64,000 bases of DNA from VAXT01 sp963827725. Its GTDB lineage: Bacteria; Actinomycetota; Thermoleophilia; Gaiellales; Gaiellaceae. Position numbers and translations under genes: made by a program. The stretch covers positions 1,984,001-2,048,000 of the forward strand of contig CAWHBM010000001.1 of the NCBI GenBank assembly GCA_963827725.1. The letters are read 5' to 3'. This document shows positions 49,524 through 58,215 of this stretch, in pieces (the stretch's first letter is position 1; every line of letters starts with the position of its first letter). Under the pieces are notes generated by a model that was not told the origin of the DNA, searched no databases, and was given only the letters and a program-made list of their open reading frames with translations.

Positions 49524-50957
49524 ATGCGATACCTCGTCGCAGGCCTCGCCGTCATCCTCCTGGCCGCACCGAACGCTGCCTCCGCCGCCTCGACGAAGAC
49601 CGATTTGATGATCCCCATGAGCGACGGGGCAAAGCTCGCCGCCACCTATTACCTGCCGGACGGCGCGGCCCCCGCCGGCGGCTGGCCGACGGTGCTGCTG
49701 CTGCACGGACTGGGCGAAAACCGCACCGACACGACCAACGCGGTCGGCATGTCGATCAACACGATCGCCGAGACGCAGCTCGTTCCGCAGGGCTACGCCG
49801 CGTTGACCTTCGATGCCCGTGGGCACGGCGAGTCGGAAGGGCTCGTGGCGGTGGACGGGCCGCGGGAGATCCAGGACGTACGCGAGCTCTTCAACTGGCT
49901 CGCCTCGAGCGCGAGCATCAACCCGCAGCGAATCGGCGCGTTCGGCTACTCCTACGGAGGCGGCGCCATCTGGCGCGCGACCGTCGAGGGCGTCCCGTTC
50001 GCGGCGATCGCGCCCGCGGCGACCTGGACCGACCTGTATGCGGCGCTCGCGCCTCAGGACCTCGCCCGGTCCGGCGTCATCCTCGGGTTCTGGCAGTCGA
50101 TCGCCGCACGGGCGGCGCCCGAGGTCGAGCCCGTCCTCCAGGATGCGCTCGCGGGGCGAAACCTTGCCGGAGTACGCGCGTTCACGCGCCTGCGCTCGTC
50201 CCGCCACCTCCTCGGCCCGGTCAAGGTCCCGACGTTCCTGCTCCAGGGACGGCGCGACTTCGCATTCGACGTCGGCCAGGCCCTGGCCGCGTACTCACGC
50301 CTCAAAGGCCCGAAGCGCCTCTACCTCGGGGACTTCGGTCACGCACCCTCGCCACTGCCAGCAGGTGAGCTCGAGCACATGCTGCCGGAGGTGCGGCTCT
50401 GGTTCGACCGCTTCCTGAAGGGGCTGCCGAACGGGATCGACAAGCAACGGCCGGTGAAGCTCGCTCCCGATCCGTGGAACGGACGGACCTTCTCCTATCG
50501 CTCCCTGCCGGCCCGGCGTACGCTCAAGGTTCGGTTCCCCGGCAGCGGGACGATCGCCTCGAGCGGAAAGGTCGCCCGCACGCGAGGGCGTAACCGGCTA
50601 CGCCTGGAGACGTTCGGCCCGCCGGTCGTCAAGCTCTCGCTCGCGAGCTCGACCGGATGGCCCCACGTCGTCGTCGTGCTCTCCGCGCTGACTCCGCAAG
50701 GCAAGGAGATCGTGGTCAGCTCGGGAGGCGCGCGCGTACGACTGGGACAGCGTCCGAAGCGCTTCACCGTCCGCCTGATCAGCCAGGTCACGAACGTTCC
50801 GCCCAGGTCGCGGCTGCGCTTGACCGTGGCCGGGTCATCGACCGCCCAGAGCCCCGGAAACCTCCTCTACCTGTCGAGCGTTCCCCGCGGGGCGCGCCTC
50901 GACGTCGGTCCGGCGAGCCTGTCCTTGCCGCACCTCGTTCGGCCCGTTTCCCGTTGA
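49524..50957 (+). CDS. secreted alpha/beta hydrolase, X-Pro dipeptidyl-peptidase (S15)-like
   Basis: A 477-residue exported hydrolase. Signal peptide residues 1-22 (VAGLAVILLAAPNAASA). The alpha/beta core (30-310) has LLLHGLGENRTD, FDARGHGESEG, the nucleophile GYSYGG, Asp in LQGRRDFAFD and His in DFGHAPSPLP. A C-terminal jelly-roll (about 330-477) fits the CocE/NonD or S15 layout (PPVVKLSLASSTGWPHVVVVLSAL). It may cleave Pro-dipeptides or esters outside the cell. Divergent from murI by 22 bases. Confidence 0.88.
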   Translation: MRYLVAGLAVILLAAPNAASAASTKTDLMIPMSDGAKLAATYYLPDGAAPAGGWPTVLLLHGLGENRTDTTNAVGMSINTIAETQLVPQGYAALTFDARGHGESEGLVAVDGPREIQDVRELFNWLASSASINPQRIGAFGYSYGGGAIWRATVEGVPFAAIAPAATWTDLYAALAPQDLARSGVILGFWQSIAARAAPEVEPVLQDALAGRNLAGVRAFTRLRSSRHLLGPVKVPTFLLQGRRDFAFDVGQALAAYSRLKGPKRLYLGDFGHAPSPLPAGELEHMLPEVRLWFDRFLKGLPNGIDKQRPVKLAPDPWNGRTFSYRSLPARRTLKVRFPGSGTIASSGKVARTRGRNRLRLETFGPPVVKLSLASSTGWPHVVVVLSALTPQGKEIVVSSGGARVRLGQRPKRFTVRLISQVTNVPPRSRLRLTVAGSSTAQSPGNLLYLSSVPRGARLDVGPASLSLPHLVRPVSR

Positions 50958-51052
50958 ACTCAAAGCTGTTTGACCAAGCGGTCCGGCAGTCTGTTAACTC
51001 ATCCGTGCGTTTTTCGTCTCACGTCATGCACTCCGAGGAAAGGAAAAGCTCT

Positions 51053-52078
51053 ATGAGAAGGTCTATTCGCCTGGCGATAACCGCCAGCGCGGCACTCGCC
51101 ACGCTCGCATTCGCGGGCTCGGCTTGGGCTGCTTACGCCCCGAACCTCATCGCGACGTCGCTGAACAACAAGCCCGGCGCGCCGACGACGATGCTTCTGG
51201 GCCACTCGCAGACGGCCGACCAGGATCCGACCGCAAAGGACACGATCTACGCGCCCGCCGGGTACGGGGTCACGCTGGGACAGGCCGTCGGGACGAAGAT
51301 CGGTGACGTCAACGCGACTCTCATCCTGAGAGGTGGAGGCAACGCCGAGGTCGACGTGACCGGAGAGGTCATCGTCGACGACCCGGCTCTGCATCCGAAC
51401 GATCCGTGTGTCCAGGGACAAGGGCTGCACCACGCGGTCTGGAAGCTGAACATCACGGTCGCCGGTACTCCGCTCACGGTCCCCATGTACGTGGACCGGA
51501 TCACCGCCGGGCCTGAGGCGGCATTCGCCTCGGCGAAGCTCCAGTTCTGTCTCGCAGGCCCGATCGGGACGCCCGCCGGAGCGCAGCTCCTCTTCGCGCT
51601 CTTCGACGTGAACGGCGTCTTCACGAATCCGGGGCACACCGGCGATCGGCTGTGGCGCGCGCTGTTCACTCCGTACACGCCCGGTACTCCCAACCCGAAC
51701 CCCGCTGGGACTTCGGAGGGCCAGGCCGTCGTGCCCGGCCGTGTCAGCCTCACGCTCAAGGCTAAGAGCCTGAAGCGCGGCAGAGTCGCAATCACTGGAC
51801 GGCTCCTCGTTTCCGGGTCGCCGTTCCGCGCAGCTTCCATCGAGCTGTACGTCGGGACCAAGAGGGTCGCCATTGCAAAGACGAAGCCCAACGGCACCTT
51901 CGCCTTCAAGACACGCCGAATCAAGAAGAAGACGAGGTACCGCGCACTCGTCGCATTCGTCGGTGGTCTCGCCGCTTGCCCGGCAGACGCGTTGCCAGGG
52001 GTCCCGAAGGGATGCCAGACGGGGACGCTCTCGTTCGTCGCGACGAGCAACACCGCTACCGGCCGGAAACGGAAGTAG
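51053..52078 (+). CDS. secreted hypothetical protein with beta-sandwich C-terminal domain
   Basis: A 341-residue exported protein. The signal peptide is residues 1-26 (ITASAALATLAFAGSAWA), with a good ribosome-binding site (GGAAAGGA) before the ATG at 51053. The central region (27-215) has many short beta strands and a Cys pair (DPCVQGQ, FCLAGP). The last 100 residues (VSLTLKAKSLKRGRVAITGRLL..., GTFAFKTRRIKKKTRYRAL) resemble a carboxypeptidase-regulatory or Ig-like domain. No enzyme motif was seen; a surface or adhesion role is only a guess. A 95-base gap upstream holds no other gene. Confidence 0.75.
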   Translation: MRRSIRLAITASAALATLAFAGSAWAAYAPNLIATSLNNKPGAPTTMLLGHSQTADQDPTAKDTIYAPAGYGVTLGQAVGTKIGDVNATLILRGGGNAEVDVTGEVIVDDPALHPNDPCVQGQGLHHAVWKLNITVAGTPLTVPMYVDRITAGPEAAFASAKLQFCLAGPIGTPAGAQLLFALFDVNGVFTNPGHTGDRLWRALFTPYTPGTPNPNPAGTSEGQAVVPGRVSLTLKAKSLKRGRVAITGRLLVSGSPFRAASIELYVGTKRVAIAKTKPNGTFAFKTRRIKKKTRYRALVAFVGGLAACPADALPGVPKGCQTGTLSFVATSNTATGRKRK

Positions 52079-52096
52079 CTACTACCAATCGCATGG

Positions 52097-52120
52097 GCGG
52101 GGCCTCTTCGGGGGCCCCGC
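52097..52120 (+). terminator. GC-rich hairpin after the secreted-protein gene
   Basis: GCGGGGCC (52097-52104) pairs with GGCCCCGC (52113-52120) around an 8-base loop, 18 bases past the stop. It lacks a T-run, as is frequent for high-GC actinobacterial terminators. Confidence 0.55.
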
Positions 52121-52145
52121 TCGTGGTCTCGTATCCTGGCCGGGC

Positions 52146-53102
52146 ATGAGCACTGTCATCCGAATCGGCACGTGCTCGTGGGCCGACGAAGCCCTCTCGA
52201 AGTACTGGTATCCGAAGGGCGTGCCGCCCGCGGAGCGGCTGCGCCACTACGCGGAGCATTTCGACTCCGTCGAGGTCGACTCGACCTACTACCGGCTGCC
52301 GGACGTGGAGATGGTCGAGCGCTGGGCGGAGCGCACGCCGGACGGGTTCGTGATGCACGTGAAGGCGTTCGGCGTCATGACCCGGCATCCGGTGAAGGTC
52401 GAGCAGCTTCCGCCCGACCTGCGTGACGCGGCGCCGAAGGACGAGCGCGGCCGCGTCGACCGTCCGCCGCGGGAGTTTCGCGCCGAGGTCTTCCGCCGGT
52501 TCCTCGAGGCACTCGAGCCACTCCGCACGGCCGGGAAGCTGGGCGGGCTCCTCTTCCAGTTCCCACCGTACGTCGTCCCCAAGGAGGCTTCCCACGACTA
52601 TCTCGCGTGGGCGCGCGAGCAGGTCGGCGAGGACGAGATGCTCGTCGAGTTCCGGCACCGGAGCTGGCTCGACGAGGAGCACCGCGAGGAGACGCTCCGC
52701 TTCCTCGAGGAGCATCGGATGAGCCACGTCGTCGTCGATGCTCCCCGCTCCGAAGGCAAGAACGTGCCGCTCACGGTCTTCGCGCTGACGACCCCGCTCC
52801 TCTACGTCCGCATGCACGGCCGAAACGCGGAGACGTGGAACTCGCGCGGGAAAAGCGCGGCGGAGCGGTTCGACTACCTCTACTCCGAGGAGGAGCTCGC
52901 CGAGTGGGTCGGGCCACTCCAGGAGCTCTCGCAGCAGGCCGAGGATGCCTACGTGTTCTTCAACAACAACAACCGGAGCATGGTTGGCGGTCGCGAGGTC
53001 GCGCAGGCGCCGACGAACGCCGAGATGCTCCGCGAGTTGCTCACGAAGGAGGGCCTCCCGGTCAGTCGACCGAGTCCAGGAACCCGAGCAGCGTCTGGTT
53101 GA
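52146..53102 (+). CDS. DUF72 family TIM-barrel protein
   Basis: A 318-residue DUF72 (YecE-like) protein. Conserved parts: IRIGTCSWADEALSKYWYPKG, ERLRHYAEHFDSVEVDSTYYRLP, FVMHVKAFGVMTRHP, LGGLLFQFPPYVV, VEFRHRSWLDEE, and LLYVRMHGRNAETWN, ending with AYVFFNNNNRSM. The structure is a barrel related to endonuclease IV, but the biochemical role is unknown. ATG at 52146. Its 3' end overlaps the convergent alpha/beta hydrolase by 41 bases. Confidence 0.92.
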   Translation: MSTVIRIGTCSWADEALSKYWYPKGVPPAERLRHYAEHFDSVEVDSTYYRLPDVEMVERWAERTPDGFVMHVKAFGVMTRHPVKVEQLPPDLRDAAPKDERGRVDRPPREFRAEVFRRFLEALEPLRTAGKLGGLLFQFPPYVVPKEASHDYLAWAREQVGEDEMLVEFRHRSWLDEEHREETLRFLEEHRMSHVVVDAPRSEGKNVPLTVFALTTPLLYVRMHGRNAETWNSRGKSAAERFDYLYSEEELAEWVGPLQELSQQAEDAYVFFNNNNRSMVGGREVAQAPTNAEMLRELLTKEGLPVSRPSPGTRAASG

Positions 53103-53742
53103 ACTCGGCCGTTTGCTCGAGGTTGGGCAGGTGCCTCGAGCGCTCGAAGATCACCAGACGGCCAAGCGGTGCCTGGTCCGCAAAAACGCGGGCTTCGTCA
53201 GCCGGGAAGAAGATATCGCTCGCGCCGAGCGCGAAGACGACAGGGATCTGGAGCGAGGGGAGAACGCCGCTGCTGTCGGCTCGGTCCCGCAATGCCTCGA
53301 CGCCGCGCACCAGCTCGTCACTCGCCCGACTGAGCGCCATCTCCTTGGCTCCGCCTGGTGGCACCTTCGCGAAGAGCTTCTCCCGCTGGTTCTCCCAGAT
53401 GCCCTGCGCACCCTCGCGCTCGATCAGCTCGATCGTCCCGGCCCGGCCGGCTCGCCGCTCCGGCGAGTCCGCATCGGGACGCGAGCCGGCCAGGAGGAGC
53501 CCGCGAATACGTTCGGGCGCCTGGCGGGCCAGCGCGAGCGCGACGTATCCGCCCATCGACGCGCCGACGGCGACGAGATCGCCCACGACCTCGTCGAGAA
53601 TCCGCTCCGCCCAGCCGTCGATCGAGTTGCCGCCGAGTTCATAGAGATTCGGCGCGACCACGTCGTGGCTCTCGAGCACGGGCAGTTGCGTCTCCCACAT
53701 CCGCTCGTCGAGCGGGAACGCATGCAAGAGGACGACCTTCAT
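53062..53742 (-). CDS. alpha/beta hydrolase
   Basis: A 226-residue cytosolic hydrolase: VVLLHAFPLDERMWETQLP (oxyanion region), nucleophile elbow GASMGGYVALALA, Asp in ALGASDIFFPADEA and His in SRHLPNLEQTAEFNQTLLGFL. Similar to 3-oxoadipate enol-lactonase or non-haem peroxidase-type hydrolases, but the substrate is undetermined. ATG at 53742 overlaps the GNAT stop by 4 bases, so GNAT, hydrolase and the upstream glycosylase form one operon. Confidence 0.9.
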   Translation of the reverse strand: MKVVLLHAFPLDERMWETQLPVLESHDVVAPNLYELGGNSIDGWAERILDEVVGDLVAVGASMGGYVALALARQAPERIRGLLLAGSRPDADSPERRAGRAGTIELIEREGAQGIWENQREKLFAKVPPGGAKEMALSRASDELVRGVEALRDRADSSGVLPSLQIPVVFALGASDIFFPADEARVFADQAPLGRLVIFERSRHLPNLEQTAEFNQTLLGFLDSVD

Positions 53743-54731
53743 CCGTGCGCCACCGTTGCCGCGCCCGGCAGGTCCTTGGCCTCGTCGAAGCCGAGACCGA
53801 CGCCGGCGATCCCCAGAGCCTCGGCAAGCTCAGCGCAGAGCTCTTCGACCGCGGGGAGCTCGGCGGGCGAATCCGCGCTTCGCGCGGCTCGGCGGATCGA
53901 GGCCGCGTCGGCGCCGGTCAGGCGTCCGAGCAGGGTCGGGTTCGCCCGCAGCGCCATTGCGTCTCCCGGCGGAAGCGCACCGTAGTACTCGGGCACGGAC
54001 AGATACTCGTCCATCATCTGGCCCCGCTCGAAAGCGACGAGCCGGACGACGGCGCCTCGCTCCGTGCCGAACGCGAGCACGACTCCACCGGTCACGTACG
54101 AGAGCTCCGAGGCGAGCTTGCGTAAGCGGTCGGGCTCGGCCGCGGCCATCTCGTCATACACACCGATCCATCCGTTCTCAGGAGGCGCGACGACACTCCA
54201 TTGCGAGCGCACGACGCGCGGCCCGAAGCGGGCGACCGCCTTCTCGACGGCGCCCTGGTCGTCTGTATGAACGTGCACCGAGCCCGTAGAGGCGACGGCT
54301 CCGCCTGCGAGGCGCCCTTCGAGCGACGCGAGGTCCGTGAGCAGCGAGCGCCGGTAGTCGGTAAAGCCGAGCCGCCGCCAGTAGGCGAGAGCCTCGTCGT
54401 TCGGGAGCTCGACGTTCAGCGAGACGAGCTCGAGCCCCTGCTCGCGGAAGTACCCGACGAGCTCCCGCAAGAGATCCTTGCCGCCACCCTGCCCGCGAGC
54501 CTCCGGGCGGAGATAGACGAGGCTGACATGACCTAGGCCGTCCCGCACCTCCGCTTTCGCCAGGCCGACGACCCCATCCTCTGCTTCGGCGACCACGATT
54601 CGCCCTTCCCGCAGATACGCGTCGGGAAGCGGCGGCGGCGGGTAGGGGCGCGCCCAGTGCTCGTCCAGGTACGCGGCCACGAGCTCCTCCAGGGCCGGAA
54701 TGTCACTCTCGGTGGCTTCGCGAATGGTCAT
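53739..54731 (-). CDS. GNAT N-acetyltransferase with C-terminal extra domain
   Basis: A 330-residue protein. Residues 1-140 are a GNAT domain: MTIREATESDIPALEELVAAY, VSLVYLRPEARGQGGGKDLL (acetyl-CoA loop R-x-x-G-x-G/A) and NDEALAYWRRLGFTDYRR. A second domain of about 180 residues of unknown type follows, ending with ELCAELAEALGIAGVGL. ATG at 54731. It overlaps the glycosylase stop by 4 bases and the hydrolase start by 4. The substrate is unknown. Confidence 0.88.
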   Translation of the reverse strand: MTIREATESDIPALEELVAAYLDEHWARPYPPPPLPDAYLREGRIVVAEAEDGVVGLAKAEVRDGLGHVSLVYLRPEARGQGGGKDLLRELVGYFREQGLELVSLNVELPNDEALAYWRRLGFTDYRRSLLTDLASLEGRLAGGAVASTGSVHVHTDDQGAVEKAVARFGPRVVRSQWSVVAPPENGWIGVYDEMAAAEPDRLRKLASELSYVTGGVVLAFGTERGAVVRLVAFERGQMMDEYLSVPEYYGALPPGDAMALRANPTLLGRLTGADAASIRRAARSADSPAELPAVEELCAELAEALGIAGVGLGFDEAKDLPGAATVAHG

Positions 54732-55558
54732 GTGGCACCGGCGAGCAATCCGCCGAGGAGGTAGTGCGCAGTCAGGTTCTGGAACGGAGTGAACCGCTCG
54801 CCGATCTGCCTCACCTCGTCGGGCGTCAGGTCGCGGCCCTCACCATAGAAGCGGGAGACCGCCTTGCGCAGAGCGAGGTCGCCTGCGGGCCAGGCCTCGG
54901 GCCGCCCCAGGTGCCGCGCGAGGAACCAGTCCGCGGTCCACTCGCCGATTCCGGGCAGGGCCGTGAGTGCCGAGCGCACTTCGTCGTCGGCCAGCGTGGC
55001 GAGCCGATGAAGGTCGAGGTCGCTACGGGCGAGGCCGACCACGTACTCGGCCTTGCGGCCCGAGAAGCCGAGGGCTGTGAGCTCCGAGGGCTCGGCAAGA
55101 GCAATCCGCTCGCGGGTTGGGAACGCGTAGGCGTGCTCGGCCCGGATGCCAAAGCGCTCGACGAGCCGGTTGCGGATCGCAAACGCAGATCGCAGGGAAA
55201 CCTGCTGGGCGGTGATCGAGGTGACGAGGCTCTCGAACGGCTCGACCGCCATGGGAGGCCTCAGGCCACGAAGCTCCTCGACGAGCGCGGCAAGCGTCGG
55301 TTCGGTCGCGGCGAAGCCGTAGAACTCGTCGAGATCGAACTCGGCGCCCAGCAGCTTTCGAACGACCGGCTCGATCGCGTTGTCGAGTGGCTCGACGTCG
55401 GTTCCTCCTTCGGCGTGCCCGATCCGCACTTCGCGCCCGTCGACGACCCGATGGAGCGCGTCCTCGAGCCAGAGATTCGCAAGGTCGGGGCCGAAGGCCC
55501 GGTAGCGCGCCGTGGAGAGCGCGAAGTCGTAGGGATCGGGCATGGCCAGAAACGCCAT
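54728..55558 (-). CDS. DNA-3-methyladenine glycosylase II (AlkA-like, HhH-GPD)
   Basis: A 276-residue alkyl-base DNA glycosylase. The N-terminal beta domain is followed by the helical HhH-GPD core: FESLVTSITAQQVSLRSAFAIRNRL, the hairpin LPGIGEWTADWFLARHLG and the catalytic Asp in WPAGDLALRKAV. No iron-sulfur cluster cysteines follow, which fits AlkA rather than Nth or MutY. The first ATG is at 55558; one five codons later (55543) is also possible. Complements the Tag enzyme near the other end of the window. Confidence 0.9.
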   Translation of the reverse strand: MAFLAMPDPYDFALSTARYRAFGPDLANLWLEDALHRVVDGREVRIGHAEGGTDVEPLDNAIEPVVRKLLGAEFDLDEFYGFAATEPTLAALVEELRGLRPPMAVEPFESLVTSITAQQVSLRSAFAIRNRLVERFGIRAEHAYAFPTRERIALAEPSELTALGFSGRKAEYVVGLARSDLDLHRLATLADDEVRSALTALPGIGEWTADWFLARHLGRPEAWPAGDLALRKAVSRFYGEGRDLTPDEVRQIGERFTPFQNLTAHYLLGGLLAGAT

Positions 55559-55615
55559 GCCCCAGAACCTAGCGGCGGCTTCCGGGCGGCCGAAGCCGCC
55601 GCCGCAGGAGTGGAA

Positions 55616-56077
55616 CTACTCTTCGCCCGGAGCCTCTTCGGGCTCGGCCGGCTCGGCAGGGCGCTCGGCCGGAGGCCGAACCTGCCGGATAAGACGGCCC
55701 TCGATCGAGCCGCTCACGCCTTCCGGCACGTGAATCGCGTACTGGCGCGCATGGCCCTTGAATGCGAGGGCGCTTGCCCCGGCGACTGCCAGCATTCGAC
55801 CCTTGCACGTCACGACGAGGTTGCCGTCCTCGACCCTCGCGAGCGTCTGGCCGTTGCCGCGGCAGACGAGCTTCATGTCAGCAGCACCCGTGAACGTGAG
55901 GCTTCCGGCAAACCTGAAGCGGACCCGCTTCGAGCCTTCTTCCGACGCCAAACGGCCCTGGACGGCGCCCTTGCCGACGTACTTCGCCGGGCCACTGACG
56001 TCGATCTGCTTCGCGCCGGCCGCCACGGGCAGTGCCATGACCGCAAGCGCGAGGAGAGGAACGATTCGCTTGAACAT
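55616..56077 (-). CDS. secreted hypothetical protein with acidic Pro-rich tail
   Basis: A 153-residue exported protein. Signal peptide residues 1-22 (IVPLLALAVMALPVAAGA). The mature part is beta-rich and holds two cysteines (MKLVCRG, LVVTCKG) that could form a disulfide, then a tail RPPAERPAEPAEPEEAPGEE. No family was recognised. It stands alone between the glycosylase and HAD phosphatase genes; a 78-base upstream gap has no other feature. Confidence 0.7.
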   Translation of the reverse strand: MFKRIVPLLALAVMALPVAAGAKQIDVSGPAKYVGKGAVQGRLASEEGSKRVRFRFAGSLTFTGAADMKLVCRGNGQTLARVEDGNLVVTCKGRMLAVAGASALAFKGHARQYAIHVPEGVSGSIEGRLIRQVRPPAERPAEPAEPEEAPGEE

Positions 56078-56155
56078 GTATTGCCTTCCTTCTTCGATTC
56101 GGCGCCGCCAAGTCGGACGCCCTGGAGGAGAAGGTCGGAGTCGCGCGTTAGCGAG

Positions 56156-56797
56156 CTACGAGGGAGGAGTAACGATTTCGTTAGCTAGCGCGCTGGACAA
56201 GGCGTGGAAGTCCGAGAAAGGCTCGAAGGGGGTACCGCGCTCGGCGAGGTAGCGCGCCAGCCCGGCCGTCGCAAAGACACGATCGGCGGCGAGCGCGGCG
56301 CAACGATCGGAGTAGCCGTCGCCGACGTAGACGACGTGGCCCGCCGGCAAGAGCGTCCGCTTGCACGACTCGCCGCACTCGTCGCAGTCGTCCGGATAGC
56401 GCCACTGCACCCGCCAGCCGTCCGGGCGCGGATCGACGCGATTCGCATGGAGCGGCACGTCGACGCCCTCCCGTTCGAGCACCGGCTCGATCAGCTCGTG
56501 GAACCCGCTCGAGACGATGTGGAGGTCCCAACCGGCGCTGCGGGCCTTCGAGACGAACTCGGCGAACCCGGCCCGGACCCTGGCGTGCTCGAGCACCCAG
56601 CTGACGACCTCGTCGAGCGGTGCGGTCACGGGCGCGAACTCACGCGTGATCACTTCGCGGAGCGGAAGCCGCCCTCCGTCGAGCCCGTCCTCTACTTCCT
56701 GGTAGACGGTCGGGTCACCGAACTCTTCGGCCGCGCGGTCGAGGAGATCCGACTCCGTCACCGTGCCGTCGTAGTCGAGGACGACCGACCCGCTCAT
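56156..56797 (-). CDS. HAD-family phosphatase, MtnX/phosphoserine phosphatase-like
   Basis: A 213-residue HAD hydrolase. Motif I is LDYDGTVTESD; motif II Ser-Gly lies in IVSSGFHELIEPVL; motif III/IV is YVGDGYSDRCAALAA. It resembles MtnX (2-hydroxy-3-keto-5-methylthiopentenyl-1-phosphate phosphatase) and SerB-like enzymes. A Cys-x2-Cys-x3-Cys cluster (DDCDECGESCKR) in the middle may bind a metal, as in MtnX relatives. No methionine-salvage genes are nearby, so the substrate is unclear. ATG at 56797. Confidence 0.85.
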   Translation of the reverse strand: MSGSVVLDYDGTVTESDLLDRAAEEFGDPTVYQEVEDGLDGGRLPLREVITREFAPVTAPLDEVVSWVLEHARVRAGFAEFVSKARSAGWDLHIVSSGFHELIEPVLEREGVDVPLHANRVDPRPDGWRVQWRYPDDCDECGESCKRTLLPAGHVVYVGDGYSDRCAALAADRVFATAGLARYLAERGTPFEPFSDFHALSSALANEIVTPPS

Positions 56798-56902
56798 TGG
56801 CTCAATCTCGACACAACCTCGTCACAGACACGCGCGGATTTCATCGATACGATTAAAAACGGGAGGAGGTGGGCTGTGCCTTTAAAACGGCGCGCCTGCA
56901 GG

Positions 56903-58108
56903 CTAAAGGTGCGACGTCGCCCCCGCCGGGTCCTGGTCGTACGTGTGCGTCGCCCCGGGCTCCTCGTACCACGAAAACGCGTACTTCCCGTCGTCGAGCT
57001 TCTTGGCGAGCTTCGAGAGCTTCAGCGGATTGAACGTGTCGCACATGACCGCGTACTCGTGCGTCTCGGTCGCGCCGATCGAGGCCTCGGCGAGGCCCGG
57101 CTGCGGACCGTGCGGAATCCCGGACGGATGCAGCGTCACGGAGCCGATCTCGATCCCCTTCCGAGACGAGAACTGCCCGTCGACGTAATAGATCATCTCC
57201 TCGCTCTGCAGGTTCGAGTGGTGGTACGGAATCGGAATCGACAGCGGGTCGAAGTCGAGCTTCCGTGGACAGAACGAGCAGATGACGAAGTTCGGGCCCG
57301 AAAACGTCTGGTGCGAAGGGGGCGGCATGTGGATCCGGCCCGTGATCGGCTCGAAGTCCTTGATGTTGAACGTCCACGGGTAGAGGTACCCGTCCCAGCC
57401 CACGACGTCGAACGGGTGGTAGTCGATGACGTAGTCCTGGTACCCGTCCCGGACGCGGATCTTGAGCACGTGGTCGCCCCGGTCGCGGAAAGTCTGGAGC
57501 TCGGTCGGCGGGTGGATGTCCCGGTGGTAGAAGGGCGCATGCTCCATGAGCTGGCCGTACTGGTTCCGGTATCGCTTCGGGATCTCGACGAGGCCCGGGG
57601 TCTCGAAGAGCAGGTAGCGCTGCGGGCCTGAGGGCTCGAACCGGTACGTCGTCCCGCGCGGGATGACGATGTAGTCGCCGTCGGCGTACGGCAGGTCTCC
57701 GAAGGTCGTGTGGAGCGTGCCGCTGCCCTCGTGCACGAAGTAGACCTCGTCGCCCTCCCCGTTCCGGAAGAAGTAGTCCATCGACTCGCTCGGACGCACG
57801 AGCGAGATCTCGACGTCGTTGTTCCACATCAGTAGGCGCCGCCCGGAAACCTCGTCCCCCTCCGGCTCGACTCCCATCGTCTGGAAGTGCCGGTGCGCGT
57901 GGGCATCCGGCACCCACTCCTCACGCTTGATCGGCTCGAAATCGCCGAGCTCCTTGACGCGGCAAGGGGAGATCAGGTGGTACAGGATCGACTCGTTGCC
58001 CGAGAAGCCCTCGAGGCCCATGACCTCCTCGGTCAGCAACGTGCCGTTGTCTCGGAACTGGATGTGCCGCTTTCGGGGGACGTCACCGCGGCGCTGGTAG
58101 GTCGGCAT
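56903..58108 (-). CDS. hmgA: homogentisate 1,2-dioxygenase
   Basis: A 401-residue non-haem Fe(II) dioxygenase opening the homogentisate ring to maleylacetoacetate. It has the long double cupin with DVEISLVRPSESMDYFFRNGEGDEVYFVHEGSG, and the iron site around YHHSNLQSEEMIYY (His and Glu six apart) and PSGIPHGPQPG (second His). The length is at the short end of the family. ATG at 58108. It acts with hppD and the FAH-family gene downstream in the window to degrade tyrosine. The 105 bases between it and the HAD gene contain no gene. Confidence 0.95.
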   Translation of the reverse strand: MPTYQRRGDVPRKRHIQFRDNGTLLTEEVMGLEGFSGNESILYHLISPCRVKELGDFEPIKREEWVPDAHAHRHFQTMGVEPEGDEVSGRRLLMWNNDVEISLVRPSESMDYFFRNGEGDEVYFVHEGSGTLHTTFGDLPYADGDYIVIPRGTTYRFEPSGPQRYLLFETPGLVEIPKRYRNQYGQLMEHAPFYHRDIHPPTELQTFRDRGDHVLKIRVRDGYQDYVIDYHPFDVVGWDGYLYPWTFNIKDFEPITGRIHMPPPSHQTFSGPNFVICSFCPRKLDFDPLSIPIPYHHSNLQSEEMIYYVDGQFSSRKGIEIGSVTLHPSGIPHGPQPGLAEASIGATETHEYAVMCDTFNPLKLSKLAKKLDDGKYAFSWYEEPGATHTYDQDPAGATSHL

Positions 58109-58215
58109 ACCGAAGAGGATAGAGAAGGCCCCTCGTTCGGGTGCCCTCGTTGGGGGGCCGCAGTTCGAGGGAACTCCCGCGAGGGAGGGGAGCGCCGTCC
58201 CGATCAGAGGGACTG